A DNA stretch of 44,563 nt from Pseudomonadales bacterium (GTDB lineage: Bacteria; Pseudomonadota; Gammaproteobacteria; Pseudomonadales; JAHRWD01): the NCBI GenBank assembly GCA_016763075.1, contig JAESUM010000027.1, positions 1-44,563 of the forward strand, given 5' to 3'. This document shows positions 8,436 through 17,735 of the stretch, one piece after another. Under the pieces are notes generated by a model. That model was given only the letters and a program-made list of their open reading frames with translations. It had not been told where the DNA came from and ran no database searches. Each line of letters starts with the position of its first letter. Positions within the stretch are counted from its first letter, which is position 1. A program made the translations under genes and the position numbers.

Positions 8436-8906
8436 ATGAGCGATGACCCAACAGACAATGAAAACGAAGAAGTATCCGACGACTGGGCCGCGGCTTTAGA
8501 AGAGCAGGATACCGCAGAAGCACAAGCCGGCGGTGGCGACGACGACTGGGCTGCAGCCATGGCTGAACAGGCCGATACCGAAGCCGATGCTATGAGCACC
8601 CCGGATTTACAAGAACTTACGGATGACTCACAACCCCTCACGGAAACGCCGGATTTGGGTGTGGTGATGGATATTCCCGTTACCATTAGTATGGAAGTGG
8701 GAGCCACCGCAATTACTATTCGTAACTTGCTGCAACTCAGCCAAGGCTCCGTAGTAGAGCTAGATCGATTAGCCGGCGAGCCGCTAGATGTGTTGGTAAA
8801 CGGAAAATTGATTGCGCATGGCGAAGTGGTTGTAGTTAACGAAAAATTTGGCATTCGCATGACCGATGTCGTAAGCCAAACTGAACGGATTAACCGTCTT
8901 GCTTAA
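8436..8906 (+). CDS. fliN: Flagellar motor switch protein FliN
   Basis: FliN forms the base of the C-ring and receives export cargo through FliH. The C-terminal SpoA domain (about residues 75-155) is canonical: DIPVTISMEVG, GSVVELDRLAGEPLDVLVNG, GEVVVVNEKFGIRMTDVVS. The N-terminal 70 residues are acidic and contain a duplicated motif, DDWAAALEEQ (15-24) and DDWAAAMAEQ (36-45). A strong AAGGAG site lies upstream. The gene overlaps fliO by eight bases. Confidence 0.97.
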   Translation: MSDDPTDNENEEVSDDWAAALEEQDTAEAQAGGGDDDWAAAMAEQADTEADAMSTPDLQELTDDSQPLTETPDLGVVMDIPVTISMEVGATAITIRNLLQLSQGSVVELDRLAGEPLDVLVNGKLIAHGEVVVVNEKFGIRMTDVVSQTERINRLA

Positions 8907-9522
8907 GGCTACTTTGCGCTGCTTTCGTGCCGCGGTAGCGGTATCGCTGGGTTTAGCCTGTTTCTCTGTATTTGGCGCTGATTACGGCGCGGATAAAGGC
9001 GCTGTAAAAAATACCGACGCGCCTGCACTTCAAGCCAGCGTATCCAGCAAAGCCATTGGTATTTCTGAATTACCCGTTTCAAAATCTCCAGCCTTTGAGG
9101 TTTCTAAAGCCGCGACTTCATCGGGTGTTTCAACTTCTCAGTACCTCAACCTTATTCTTGGGTTGGTGGTAATTCTTGGGTTTATCTTTTTGGTGGCTTG
9201 GCTGCTGCGCCGGGTTGGGGGCATTGCGCCAACCTCCGCCAGTGCAATGAAAATAGTCGGCGGCCTAACGTTGGGTGGCCGTGACCGCGTGGTATTGCTG
9301 CAAGTGGGCGAAAAACAAATTCTACTGAGCGCATCACCAGGCAATATATCGCTCATTTATGCCTTTGACGAAGCGCCCATCGAAAATATAAGCACCAGTA
9401 CTGGGTCTGATTTTTATCACAAGTTACAAGCTAGCTTGAGCCGAAGTTCAGCAAGCTCAAAAGCAAAAAATACAGAAGCAAAAGATACCGGCAATGAGTT
9501 AGCGCGAGCTACCCAATCATGA
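8899..9522 (+). CDS. fliO: Flagellar biosynthesis protein FliO
   Basis: FliO helps assemble the FliP ring of the flagellar export gate. The 207-residue product starts at TTG 8899, eight bases inside fliN. This start gives a clean signal-like segment ([19 protein letters not shown]), and no ATG stands at the right place. A second membrane helix lies at about residues 82-104 ([21 protein letters not shown]), followed by the conserved cytoplasmic part with [20 protein letters not shown]. The stop overlaps the fliP ATG (ATGA), implying translational coupling. FliO is poorly conserved; position and the C-terminal block make the call. Confidence 0.93.
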   Translation: MLKATLRCFRAAVAVSLGLACFSVFGADYGADKGAVKNTDAPALQASVSSKAIGISELPVSKSPAFEVSKAATSSGVSTSQYLNLILGLVVILGFIFLVAWLLRRVGGIAPTSASAMKIVGGLTLGGRDRVVLLQVGEKQILLSASPGNISLIYAFDEAPIENISTSTGSDFYHKLQASLSRSSASSKAKNTEAKDTGNELARATQS

Positions 9523-10331
9523 ATGGTTTTATGACAACCCAGCCTAAAATGCCATGGGTAGCCTTGAAGGCAAATGCTGTGATGGCCAAAACGCTGCTCA
9601 AGGTTTTGCTGTTAATAGTGGTGATGGTTTCGTCTGGTAAGCTATTTGCAGCGGACCCTTTAACGGCATTTAAAGTAGTAGGGCAGGCTGACGGCTCTAC
9701 CGAATACAGCGTAACGCTACAGATTTTAGTGATCATGACGGCGCTGACGCTGTTGCCGTCACTGCTTATGATGATGACCTCGTTTACTCGAATCATCATT
9801 GTATTTGCGATTATGAGACAAGCCATTGGCTTGCAGCAAACGCCATCCAACCAAATTTTATTGGGCCTGGCATTGTTCCTTACCTTTTTTATCATGACGC
9901 CGGTATTTGAGCGAATTAACGATACTGCACTGCAGCCTTATCTTAACGAAGAGATGGGCAGCCTGGATGCTGTTAAATCCGGAGCGGTGCCGTTACGAGC
10001 CTTTATGCTGGCTCAAACACGTGAGTCTGACTTGGCGCTATTTTTAGATATCGCCCGCAAAAAAGATGTCGAAAGCATTGATGACGTCAGCTTTTTTATC
10101 ATTGTGCCGGCGTTTATTACTAGCGAGCTTAAAACGGCTTTTCAAATGGGGTTTATGCTGTTTATCCCATTTTTAATCATCGATTTGGTGGTGGCTAGCG
10201 TACTGATGGCAATGGGTATGATGATGTTATCCCCGATCATTATTTCACTGCCCTTTAAGATTATGTTGTTTGTATTGGTGGATGGCTGGGCAATGCTGAT
10301 GGGAAGTCTCGCATCGAGTTTTGCGATTTAG
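9519..10331 (+). CDS. fliP: Flagellar export gate protein FliP
   Basis: FliP is the main ring-forming subunit of the FliPQR export channel. The 270-residue product has an extended N-terminus and a hydrophobic signal-like segment ending near LFAADP. The conserved core follows: [42 protein letters not shown], and the C-terminal membrane helices with [19 protein letters not shown]. The ATG overlaps the fliO stop. An internal ATG (9531) is possible. Confidence 0.98.
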   Translation: MNGFMTTQPKMPWVALKANAVMAKTLLKVLLLIVVMVSSGKLFAADPLTAFKVVGQADGSTEYSVTLQILVIMTALTLLPSLLMMMTSFTRIIIVFAIMRQAIGLQQTPSNQILLGLALFLTFFIMTPVFERINDTALQPYLNEEMGSLDAVKSGAVPLRAFMLAQTRESDLALFLDIARKKDVESIDDVSFFIIVPAFITSELKTAFQMGFMLFIPFLIIDLVVASVLMAMGMMMLSPIIISLPFKIMLFVLVDGWAMLMGSLASSFAI

Positions 10332-10363
10332 CCGCCGAATAGCCCATGCATAGGAGTTAAAAT

Positions 10364-10633
10364 ATGGTACCTGAAGCCATTGGCGAGCTCATGCGCCAGG
10401 CCATGTTTTTGATCATTACCATGGTCTCCGTGCTTATTTTGCCAAGCCTGTTTGTAGGCTTGCTGGTGAGTGTTTTTCAAGCGGCCACACAGATCAATGA
10501 GCAAACCTTATCCTTCTTGCCGCGGCTACTCACAACCTTCGTAGTGATTATGATGGCTGGCCCATGGCTGGTGACAGAAATGCTGGATTTCAGCGCCAAC
10601 CTGTTTAACCAAATACACTTTGTTGTGAACTAA
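10364..10633 (+). CDS. fliQ: Flagellar export gate protein FliQ
   Basis: FliQ is a small two-helix subunit of the FliPQR export channel. The product is 89 residues with helices at about 15-40 and 52-75 and the conserved VGLLVSVFQAATQINEQTL loop followed by FLPRLL. An AGGAG site stands before the ATG. It lies between fliP (32-base gap) and fliR (25-base gap). Confidence 0.97.
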   Translation: MVPEAIGELMRQAMFLIITMVSVLILPSLFVGLLVSVFQAATQINEQTLSFLPRLLTTFVVIMMAGPWLVTEMLDFSANLFNQIHFVVN

Positions 10634-10658
10634 CCCGGTTTCGGTACAGCAATTTCCC

Positions 10659-11453
10659 ATGCTTGAATTTAGCTCCGAACAAGCAATGTATTGGCTAGCG
10701 CTGTTTATGTGGCCCTTTGTTCGAATTTCCGGCTTCATGCTGGTAGCACCCATTTTTGGCGCGCAAACCGTACCCGTACGCATTCGTATGAGTATGGCTT
10801 TTATGTTTGCGCTAATGGTTGCCCCGTTACTTGAAGGGCTGCCGGCAATGGATCTGCTTTCCCTTGCGACCTACCTGATGATTGGCAAACAGATGCTCAT
10901 TGGTCTTGCTATGGGTTTTGCCATGCAGCTTACTTTTCAGGTGTTCATTCTTGGCGGACAGATGATTGCCATGCAGATGGGTCTTGGTTTTGCATCCATG
11001 ATGGACCCAGCCAACGGTATTTCGGTTACGGTGCTCAGTCAGTTTTTCTTGGTCACTACCATGTTGCTGTTTGTATCAATGAACGGCCACACGGTTATGT
11101 TGCAGGTCTTTCTTGAAAGTTTTATTCAAATACCTATCGAACACGCGGCCATTTCTTCAAGTCAACTTTGGACCTTAATTTTATCCGGTAGTTGGTTGTT
11201 TTCATCCGCGCTGCTCATTGCATTACCGGCGGTTACCGCGGTGCTTATTGTTAACTTCTCCTTTGGTGTGATGACAAAGGCAGCGCCTCAGCTCAACGTA
11301 TTTGCGCTTGGTTTTCCTATTGCGATGATGTTTGGGTTATTGATTGTATGGATAACCCTAGGCGACATCGTGCCGCAATTTCAGCGCATCACCATCGAAG
11401 GATTGGAGCTGATGCGGGCACTTAGTCCAACGCACAGCGGTGCAACACCATGA
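10659..11453 (+). CDS. fliR: Flagellar export gate protein FliR
   Basis: FliR completes the FliPQR channel and contacts FlhB. The 264-residue, highly hydrophobic product has about six membrane helices. Family landmarks include RISGFMLVAPIFGAQTVPVRIR near the start, MQMGLGFASMMDPANG in the middle, and APQLNVFALGFPIAM near the C-terminus. No strong ribosome site is seen before the ATG, so translation may depend on fliQ. A 96-base gap separates it from flhB. Confidence 0.97.
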   Translation: MLEFSSEQAMYWLALFMWPFVRISGFMLVAPIFGAQTVPVRIRMSMAFMFALMVAPLLEGLPAMDLLSLATYLMIGKQMLIGLAMGFAMQLTFQVFILGGQMIAMQMGLGFASMMDPANGISVTVLSQFFLVTTMLLFVSMNGHTVMLQVFLESFIQIPIEHAAISSSQLWTLILSGSWLFSSALLIALPAVTAVLIVNFSFGVMTKAAPQLNVFALGFPIAMMFGLLIVWITLGDIVPQFQRITIEGLELMRALSPTHSGATP

Positions 11454-11549
11454 GCTATTCCGGTTGCAATCAAGGTGGTTTGGTTCAGCCGTTTGGCCAT
11501 TGGCCAGCGCTTTACTGCACAAACCTTTTAGCGAGTGTAGGGGGCTCAA

Positions 11550-12758
11550 ATGGCTGAAGAAAACGGTCAGGAAAAAACCGAAGACGCAACCCCCAGACGG
11601 CTTGAAAAAGCCCGCAAAGATGGTCAGGTGGTTCGCTCCAAAGAGCTCAATACCACTGCTATTTTATTGGCAGGGGCTTTTGGTTTAATGATGTTTGGCA
11701 AGCCATTGGCTGAGGCATTGGAGGCCGCTCTGCGGTATAACTTTACCCTTGATCGTGTCGCCATTTTTGATGAAAAAGCGATGCTTTTGCATCTTGGGCT
11801 TTCGATACAATCCGTTGGCGTTTCACTGGCGCCGATTGGTATTTTGCTGATGATGGCGGCCATTTTGGGGCCCATTTCCCTTGGCGGTTGGAATTTTAGC
11901 ATCAAAGCATTAGCGCCAAAATTTAGCCGAATCAACCCGGGTTCTGGCCTCAAAAGAATGTTTTCGGCCAACTCGATGATGGAGTTGGTAAAGGCAATAG
12001 CTAAGTTTTTGCTGGTGTTAGGTATCAGCTTGACGGTACTAAAAACCAATCAATTCGAGCTAATGGGCCTGAACAAACAGGCCGTAGTTCCAGCTATGGC
12101 GCACACGGTTTCATTACTCTCGTGGTCGTTTATATTCCTTTGTAGTTCATTGATTTTAATCACGGTTATTGATATTCCATTCCAAATTAGAGAGCACGCG
12201 AATAAGCTAAAAATGACCATGCAACAGGTCAAAGATGAGATGAAAGACAGTGAAGGCCGGCCGGAAGTAAAAGGACGAATCCGGCAACTTCAGCGCGAAA
12301 TGGCTCAAGGCAGAATGATGGACAACGTACCCGATGCCGATGTCATTATTACTAACCCAACGCACTACGCGGTGGCGCTTAAATATGACCCCGAAAACAT
12401 GGGTGCGCCTTTGCTGGTTGCCAAAGGCGCCGACTTGGTTGCAGCACGAATTAGGGAGTTGGGGGTAGAGCATAAGATTCCTATTTTGTCGTTCCCGCCG
12501 CTGGCCCGTGCGGTGTATCACAGCACAGAGGTTGAGCGCGAAATCCCAGTGCCGTTGTATGTCTCGGTGGCGCAGGTGCTGGCGTATGTATTTCAGTTAC
12601 GTACCTACAAAAAAGAGGGTAGCGCCAAACCCGTTATGCCGAGTGATTTGCCAATACCTGATGAGTCTGAATTCATGAAGAACGGCTCAAGCAAAGAACC
12701 GAGTGACGAGCCGAGTGGCGAGCAGAATAAAGGGCCCAGTAAAGAAGATGCGGGCTAA
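11550..12758 (+). CDS. flhB: Flagellar export switch protein FlhB
   Basis: FlhB changes export specificity from hook to filament substrates after FliK acts. The 402-residue product begins EENGQEKTEDATPRRLEKAR, typical of the family, and has four membrane helices. The cytoplasmic autocleavage site N269-P270-T271-H272 has the same numbering as in enteric FlhB. The tail after about residue 370 is longer than usual and low in complexity (Ser/Glu/Pro with repeated PS-x-E/P units). A G-rich site precedes the ATG. No terminator is evident after it; the next gene has its own promoter. Confidence 0.97.
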   Translation: MAEENGQEKTEDATPRRLEKARKDGQVVRSKELNTTAILLAGAFGLMMFGKPLAEALEAALRYNFTLDRVAIFDEKAMLLHLGLSIQSVGVSLAPIGILLMMAAILGPISLGGWNFSIKALAPKFSRINPGSGLKRMFSANSMMELVKAIAKFLLVLGISLTVLKTNQFELMGLNKQAVVPAMAHTVSLLSWSFIFLCSSLILITVIDIPFQIREHANKLKMTMQQVKDEMKDSEGRPEVKGRIRQLQREMAQGRMMDNVPDADVIITNPTHYAVALKYDPENMGAPLLVAKGADLVAARIRELGVEHKIPILSFPPLARAVYHSTEVEREIPVPLYVSVAQVLAYVFQLRTYKKEGSAKPVMPSDLPIPDESEFMKNGSSKEPSDEPSGEQNKGPSKEDAG

Positions 12759-12920
12759 GCCAGCTTGTTGGTCTCACCTCGTGGGTGTAATACGATAGCG
12801 TCTGTAAATTGGCGAACCACATACTAGTGGCGTGGCATCGAGCCAGTATAGCTTTAGGAGTGCTCTGTAAAGTATTGTTTATTATAGATATAAATAATAT
12901 TTTTTGACGTTACTGAAAGT

Positions 12921-12936
12921 AGGTAAGGTTCTTGCA
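12921..12936 (+). promoter_or_regulatory. Candidate sigma-54 promoter for flhA
   Basis: AGGTAAGGTTCTTGCA carries GG (12922-12923) and GC (12934-12935) at -24/-12 spacing, with a perfect TTGCA in the -12 box and a weaker -24 box. It sits in the 234-base gap before flhA, with a predicted start near 12947. FleQ/sigma-54 control of flhA is known in Pseudomonas. Confidence 0.55.
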
Positions 12937-12992
12937 GACTACTCAATTAGATGATGAATACGTCAATTAATTGAGTTTATGAGTTCCTTACT

Positions 12993-15116
12993 TTGGCTAC
13001 GCAAACACCCTCACTTTTAACTGCTCAATCTGTTGTAAAGGGTAACCTCGGCGTACCTTTTGCGCTGCTGACGATGCTCGGCATGATGACCCTGCCGATG
13101 CCCGCTATTCTGCTGGATCTGTTTTTCTCCTTCAATATTGCTTTATCACTGGTGGTTTTACTGGTTGCGGTATACGCAACCCGGCCACTGGATTTCGCTG
13201 TTTTCCCTACCATTTTGTTGATCGCAACGCTGTTGAGATTGGCCTTGAACGTAGCCTCGACCCGTGTGGTTTTGCTGCATGGCCACCAAGGTGGTGATGC
13301 TGCCGGCAAGGTTATTGAGGCTTTTGGCGAGGTGGTTATTGGCGGTAACTACGCGGTCGGTTTGGTGGTTTTTGCGATTTTGGTGATCATTAATTTCGTG
13401 GTGGTAACCAAAGGTGCTGGGCGTATTTCTGAAGTCAGCGCACGTTTTACGCTGGATGCAATGCCGGGTAAACAGATGGCGATTGACGCTGATTTGAACG
13501 CCGGAATGCTCACCCAAGAAGAAGCGCAGGCGCGCCGAACTGAAGTCTCACAAGAGGCTGATTTTTACGGCTCGATGGATGGCGCTAGTAAATTTGTCAG
13601 AGGCGATGCGATAGCGGGCATCTTGATTTTGGTGATCAATATTGTTGGCGGATTAGCTATTGGTATTGCTCAGTACGATCTGGAATTTGCCGACGCCATG
13701 CAAAAATATTCGCTACTGACCATTGGTGATGGTTTGGTGGCGCAGATCCCTTCGCTATTGTTATCGACTGCTGCAGCGATGATGGTGACCCGTGTAACCA
13801 GCGGCGAAACCATGAGCGAGCAAGTATCGGATCAGATGTTCGGTTCACCCAAGGCCGTTACTGTAGCGGCAGTGGTATTGATCGTGATGGGCTCGGTACC
13901 GGGCATGCCTCATTTTGCTTTCCTAGGGTTGGGGTTTTCTGCAGCGGCAGTGGCTTGGTATATCTATAGCAACAACAAAAAACAAGAAGTGGTGCAGCAG
14001 CGCGAAGAGCTGCAAGTTCAACAAGACCAGCAACAACAGCCGGCTTTGCCAGAGCTGGGTTGGGATGATGTTGTGCCGGTTGATATCATTGGCCTTGAAG
14101 TTGGGTATCGGTTAATTCCAATGGTCGATAACACCCAAGGTGGCGAGCTGCTCAGCCGTATTAAAGGCATTCGTAAAAAGCTTTCGCAGGAGCTGGGATT
14201 TTTGATTCCATCGGTTCATATTCGCGATAATCTTGACCTTGCACCCAGCGCGTATCGGATCAGCATGATGGGTGTCACTATTGGTGAATCTGAGATTCAA
14301 CCGGACCGTTTTATGGCCATTGACCCAGGTCAGGTTTTTGGAACACTTGAAGGTATCGAGACCATCGACCCGGCCTTTGGCCTTAAAGCGGTTTGGATTG
14401 ATGCTGGACAACGCGAACACGCGCAAACACTTGGGTATACGGTGGTCGATGCCAGCACCGTTGTGGCAACACACCTTAATCAATTGCTGTTAGAAAATTC
14501 GTACCAGCTGCTTGGCCATGAAGAAGTTCAAGAATTGCTCGATATGCTTGAGCGTACATCACCCAAACTTGCTGAGGAGTTGGTGCCCAATACGGTATCC
14601 ATCAGCACACTAGTACGTGTGTTGGGCAACTTGTTAACTGAACAAGTACCGGTGCGCGATATGCGCTCCATTGCTGAATCTATCACCGAAGTTACTCCAA
14701 AAACAGATGACCCCGAGCGGCTAACCGCAGCGGTTCGTATTGGGCTATCACGGATGATTGTGCAGCAAATATGTAAAGCCGATGACGACTTGCCGGTGAT
14801 CACGCTTGATCCATCGTTAGAGCAAATATTGATTAACTCGGCCAATCAAACGCGTGGTATGGAAGGCGCCGGTTCTGACCCGGTATTAGAACCAATGATG
14901 GCAAACAATCTGCAACAATCTTTGCAAGAATCGGTCGAGAATCAAGAAATTAAAGGCGAGCCAGCGGTGCTACTGGTGTCTGAAGTAGTGCGTTCGTTTT
15001 TAGCGAAATTTGCACGTTATGGTCAGGTTAAAGTACATGTTCTTTCCTACCAAGAAATCCCCCAAACTAAAAAAATCACGATTGTTTCCACCATTGGTCG
15101 GCAGGATGATGCTTGA
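12993..15116 (+). CDS. flhA: Flagellar export gate protein FlhA
   Basis: FlhA forms the nonameric export platform and docks chaperone-substrate complexes. The 707-residue product begins at TTG 12993, the only in-frame start that keeps the conserved N-terminus (VKGNLGVPFALLTMLGMM). Eight membrane helices occupy about residues 20-320, with the FHIPEP-region block RISEVSARFTLDAMPGKQMA. The cytoplasmic domain follows after a Gln-rich linker (about 330-350). No good ribosome site is seen; a 13-codon frame at 12979 overlaps the start and might couple translation, which is speculative. Confidence 0.97.
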   Translation: MATQTPSLLTAQSVVKGNLGVPFALLTMLGMMTLPMPAILLDLFFSFNIALSLVVLLVAVYATRPLDFAVFPTILLIATLLRLALNVASTRVVLLHGHQGGDAAGKVIEAFGEVVIGGNYAVGLVVFAILVIINFVVVTKGAGRISEVSARFTLDAMPGKQMAIDADLNAGMLTQEEAQARRTEVSQEADFYGSMDGASKFVRGDAIAGILILVINIVGGLAIGIAQYDLEFADAMQKYSLLTIGDGLVAQIPSLLLSTAAAMMVTRVTSGETMSEQVSDQMFGSPKAVTVAAVVLIVMGSVPGMPHFAFLGLGFSAAAVAWYIYSNNKKQEVVQQREELQVQQDQQQQPALPELGWDDVVPVDIIGLEVGYRLIPMVDNTQGGELLSRIKGIRKKLSQELGFLIPSVHIRDNLDLAPSAYRISMMGVTIGESEIQPDRFMAIDPGQVFGTLEGIETIDPAFGLKAVWIDAGQREHAQTLGYTVVDASTVVATHLNQLLLENSYQLLGHEEVQELLDMLERTSPKLAEELVPNTVSISTLVRVLGNLLTEQVPVRDMRSIAESITEVTPKTDDPERLTAAVRIGLSRMIVQQICKADDDLPVITLDPSLEQILINSANQTRGMEGAGSDPVLEPMMANNLQQSLQESVENQEIKGEPAVLLVSEVVRSFLAKFARYGQVKVHVLSYQEIPQTKKITIVSTIGRQDDA

Positions 15117-15117
15117 T

Positions 15118-15210
15118 ATGAACCACGCAATAATCGATGCGCGTGAAGCGATGATCAATAGGCTTGGCGAAACTGCAATGACCGAAACCAAACAGAGGTT
15201 TGCGTTATGA
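15118..15210 (+). CDS. Candidate 30-residue small protein between flhA and flhF
   Basis: A short frame starts one base after the flhA stop (TGATATG) and its stop overlaps the flhF ATG (ATGA). This is the spacing of a real operon gene. The product is a soluble, probably helical peptide beginning MNHAIIDAREAMINRLGE. A weak AGGA lies 11 bases before the ATG. No family is recognised. It could be a true small protein, or a translated spacer that couples flhA to flhF translation. Confidence 0.3.
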   Translation: MNHAIIDAREAMINRLGETAMTETKQRFAL

Positions 15211-16811
15211 ATAATCACACATATGTTGCCGCCGATATGCACCATGCAATGAAGTTGGTGAAAGAAGATATGGGCCCAGATGCGGTGATTTTGTCGCAGC
15301 GTAGCGTGATGGAAGGGGTCGAAATTGTCGCCGCTCCAGCAGAAGCCATGGAAGCGCTGCAGCAGTTGCAGCCGCAACTTAATCAGCAACGAAAAGATCA
15401 AGCGCGTTCGGGCCAGCCGCAGGGAAATCAACCACCTTTGAATGCTGCGCAGCCAGTTCCTATTGCTACCGCAATTGAGTCAATGATTGCCTCAGACAGA
15501 GGTACCGTGGCAAACGATGTACTGGGGTTAAATACTCCCCAGCCAGGCGCAGCGGCCTCTTTGCAGCAGCCTGAAAAAGCTAGATCGTTTTCTTTTCCTG
15601 GGTTACCAAAACGCCCAAACACCGATAAACCTGCAGTTAAAGGTGTACCGCAAGCGTCATTGCGAACGGCTAAACCCAAACGCTCGGCTTCTGAAGATGT
15701 GACGGTGTCGTTATCGAGTGTTCAAAACCAAACCCGCACCAATGTACGACGCGCGGTTGGTTTTGAGCCGGTAACTTCTGCATCTGCCGGGCAACGCGGT
15801 GTAAACCAAACCGGGTCTGTTCGGCGGCCAGTGGCCCAAAAGCCAGCAGCGTCGCAAAGCGCAACGTTGGATAGCCATTATGAAAAAATGATTCTGCAAA
15901 ATAACGCACAATTATCGGCAATGCGAGATGAACTCAGTGGTTTAAAAGAGCTATTGGAAGCGCAGTTTAAAGCGCTTTCGTGGTCGCAGTTTAGTCAGCA
16001 AACGCCAGTACAAGCCTCTATTTGGAAGCGCCTTAAAACCATTGGGTTAGAAACGTTTTTACGTGAAGAGCTGGTTTCACGGCTAGACGCCGACCAAAAC
16101 TTAAAAACAGCCTGGAATGAAACTGCCCAAAATATACAAAATACGTTGCCGATTTTGCCGGAGAACCTGTGCGACTACAGCGGAATTGTTTCGTTGGTTG
16201 GACCAACCGGCGCAGGCAAAACCACAACGATCGGAAAAATAGCAGCGCACCATGTGTTGAAGTATGGCGTGAATGACGTTGCTCTAATCAGCACAGACAG
16301 CTACCGAATTGCATCAAGAGAACAACTCAACAGCTACGGCAGAATTTTGGGTATTCCGGTGTATAGCGTGACTAAAACGCAGCCGCTTGACCAAATTTTA
16401 GAAGCACTGACTAACAAACGTTTGGTGTTGATCGACAACCCAGGTTTGAGTGGCGACGAAGAATTGTTCAGCCAACATTTGGCACAACTGAGCGAGTCGA
16501 AATTCCCCATTGATAGCTTTTTTGTCATGCCATGCACCAGCCAATACCAAGTATTGGAAGCGTATTTAGGGCGTTTAAACCCTATTGGGTTACAGGGCTG
16601 TATTGCGAGCAAAACGGATGAAGCTTCTGAGATTGGCCACGTATTAAGCCTGGCAATTAGTTATGATTTGCCGATCGCAAGCTATACCAACGGACAAAAT
16701 ATTCCCGATGATATTTATCAAGCGAAGCCAAATACCCTGGTAACGATGGCCTCTGAGATGAGCTTATCGAAAGATAAACCAGTGCATAGAAGCGATCATG
16801 GAGAAGTTTAA
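15207..16811 (+). CDS. flhF: Flagellar polar-placement SRP-type GTPase FlhF
   Basis: FlhF marks the pole and recruits early flagellar parts. The 534-residue product has the N-terminal B domain (YVAADMHHAMKLVKEDMG), a variable Gln/Pro/Ala-rich stretch (about 55-225) and the NG domain. The P loop is GPTGAGKTT (332-340), G2 is DSYRIASREQL (364-374) and G4 is SKTD (468-471). The G3 motif, usually DTAG, reads DNPG at 410-413, which is unusual. It is followed by flhG and fliA in the standard polar-flagellum order. No promoter is seen in front, so it probably shares the flhA transcript. Confidence 0.96.
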   Translation: MNNHTYVAADMHHAMKLVKEDMGPDAVILSQRSVMEGVEIVAAPAEAMEALQQLQPQLNQQRKDQARSGQPQGNQPPLNAAQPVPIATAIESMIASDRGTVANDVLGLNTPQPGAAASLQQPEKARSFSFPGLPKRPNTDKPAVKGVPQASLRTAKPKRSASEDVTVSLSSVQNQTRTNVRRAVGFEPVTSASAGQRGVNQTGSVRRPVAQKPAASQSATLDSHYEKMILQNNAQLSAMRDELSGLKELLEAQFKALSWSQFSQQTPVQASIWKRLKTIGLETFLREELVSRLDADQNLKTAWNETAQNIQNTLPILPENLCDYSGIVSLVGPTGAGKTTTIGKIAAHHVLKYGVNDVALISTDSYRIASREQLNSYGRILGIPVYSVTKTQPLDQILEALTNKRLVLIDNPGLSGDEELFSQHLAQLSESKFPIDSFFVMPCTSQYQVLEAYLGRLNPIGLQGCIASKTDEASEIGHVLSLAISYDLPIASYTNGQNIPDDIYQAKPNTLVTMASEMSLSKDKPVHRSDHGEV

Positions 16812-16899
16812 AGTGGAGATAAACAGGATAAAACACGCCGGATGCGCTTAAATGATAACTAATATTAGCAGTAGAAGATTGAAGGTTAGAGGAATGTCA

Positions 16900-17730
16900 A
16901 TGGAAGGTTCGAAACCAGTACGAGTGATTGCAGTGACCGGCGGCAAAGGTGGTGTGGGTAAAACAAATGTATCCGTCAACCTTGGCGCTGCGCTTTCTAG
17001 CCGCGGTAATCGTGTGGTATTGCTAGACGGTGATATGGGACTGGCAAACATCGATGTGGTATTGGGACTGACCCCCGGGAAAAACATATCCGACGTGCTG
17101 TCAGGTGATTCAACCCTAGCAGAAGTCATGGTTGAAGGGCCTCTGGGCATGAAAGTCATACCGGCGGCTTCTGGCGTGCAAAATATGGTAAACCTAAGCG
17201 CCGCAGAGCACAGTGGAATCATCCACGCCTTTAGCGAGCTGGGCGACCAAATAGATGTATTGATCGTTGATACCGCTGCTGGAATATCTAGCGACGTAGT
17301 GAATTTTGTAAAGGCCTCGCAAGAAGTATTGGTGGTGGTGTGTGATGAACCCGCATCCATTACAGATGCCTACGCATTGATCAAAATGCTCAATACTGAT
17401 CATGGGGTAGACCACTTTCGAGTGCTGGCCAACATGGTTCGCTCCGATCAAGAAGGCATGAGCCTATTCAGCAAGCTGCAAAAAGTAAGCAGCCGATTTT
17501 TGGATGCCAACCTTCAATACGCCGGCTGTATTCCTCATGATGAAAACCTTCGTAAAGCCATTAAACGGCAACGCGCCGTGTTTCAGGCATACCCGAAAAG
17601 TAACTCGTCGATTGCATTCGATAAACTCGCTAGCCAGGTTTTATCTTGGCCGTTACCGTCTAAGTCCAGAGGCTACATGGAATTTTTCGCTGAACAGTTG
17701 GTGATGAGTCAAACCTCAGCAAACTTCTAG
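16900..17730 (+). CDS. flhG: Flagellar number regulator FlhG/FleN, MinD-type ATPase
   Basis: FlhG limits flagellar number by antagonising FlhF and the FleQ activator. The product (276 residues) has the deviant Walker A GGKGGVGKTNVSVNLG, the switch DGDMGLANIDVVLGL, the DTAAGIS Walker B region and a C-terminal amphipathic segment. The start at ATG 16900 is chosen because AGAGGA ends six bases upstream. ATGs at 16852 and 16894 are in frame but have no properly spaced ribosome site. It lies 88 bases after flhF and six before fliA. Confidence 0.95.
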   Translation: MEGSKPVRVIAVTGGKGGVGKTNVSVNLGAALSSRGNRVVLLDGDMGLANIDVVLGLTPGKNISDVLSGDSTLAEVMVEGPLGMKVIPAASGVQNMVNLSAAEHSGIIHAFSELGDQIDVLIVDTAAGISSDVVNFVKASQEVLVVVCDEPASITDAYALIKMLNTDHGVDHFRVLANMVRSDQEGMSLFSKLQKVSSRFLDANLQYAGCIPHDENLRKAIKRQRAVFQAYPKSNSSIAFDKLASQVLSWPLPSKSRGYMEFFAEQLVMSQTSANF

Positions 17731-17735
17731 GTTTC

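Noticed and set aside
11440-11688. 82-codon frame spanning the fliR-flhB junction
   Set aside because: It overlaps the conserved N-terminus of flhB in another frame and resembles no known protein.
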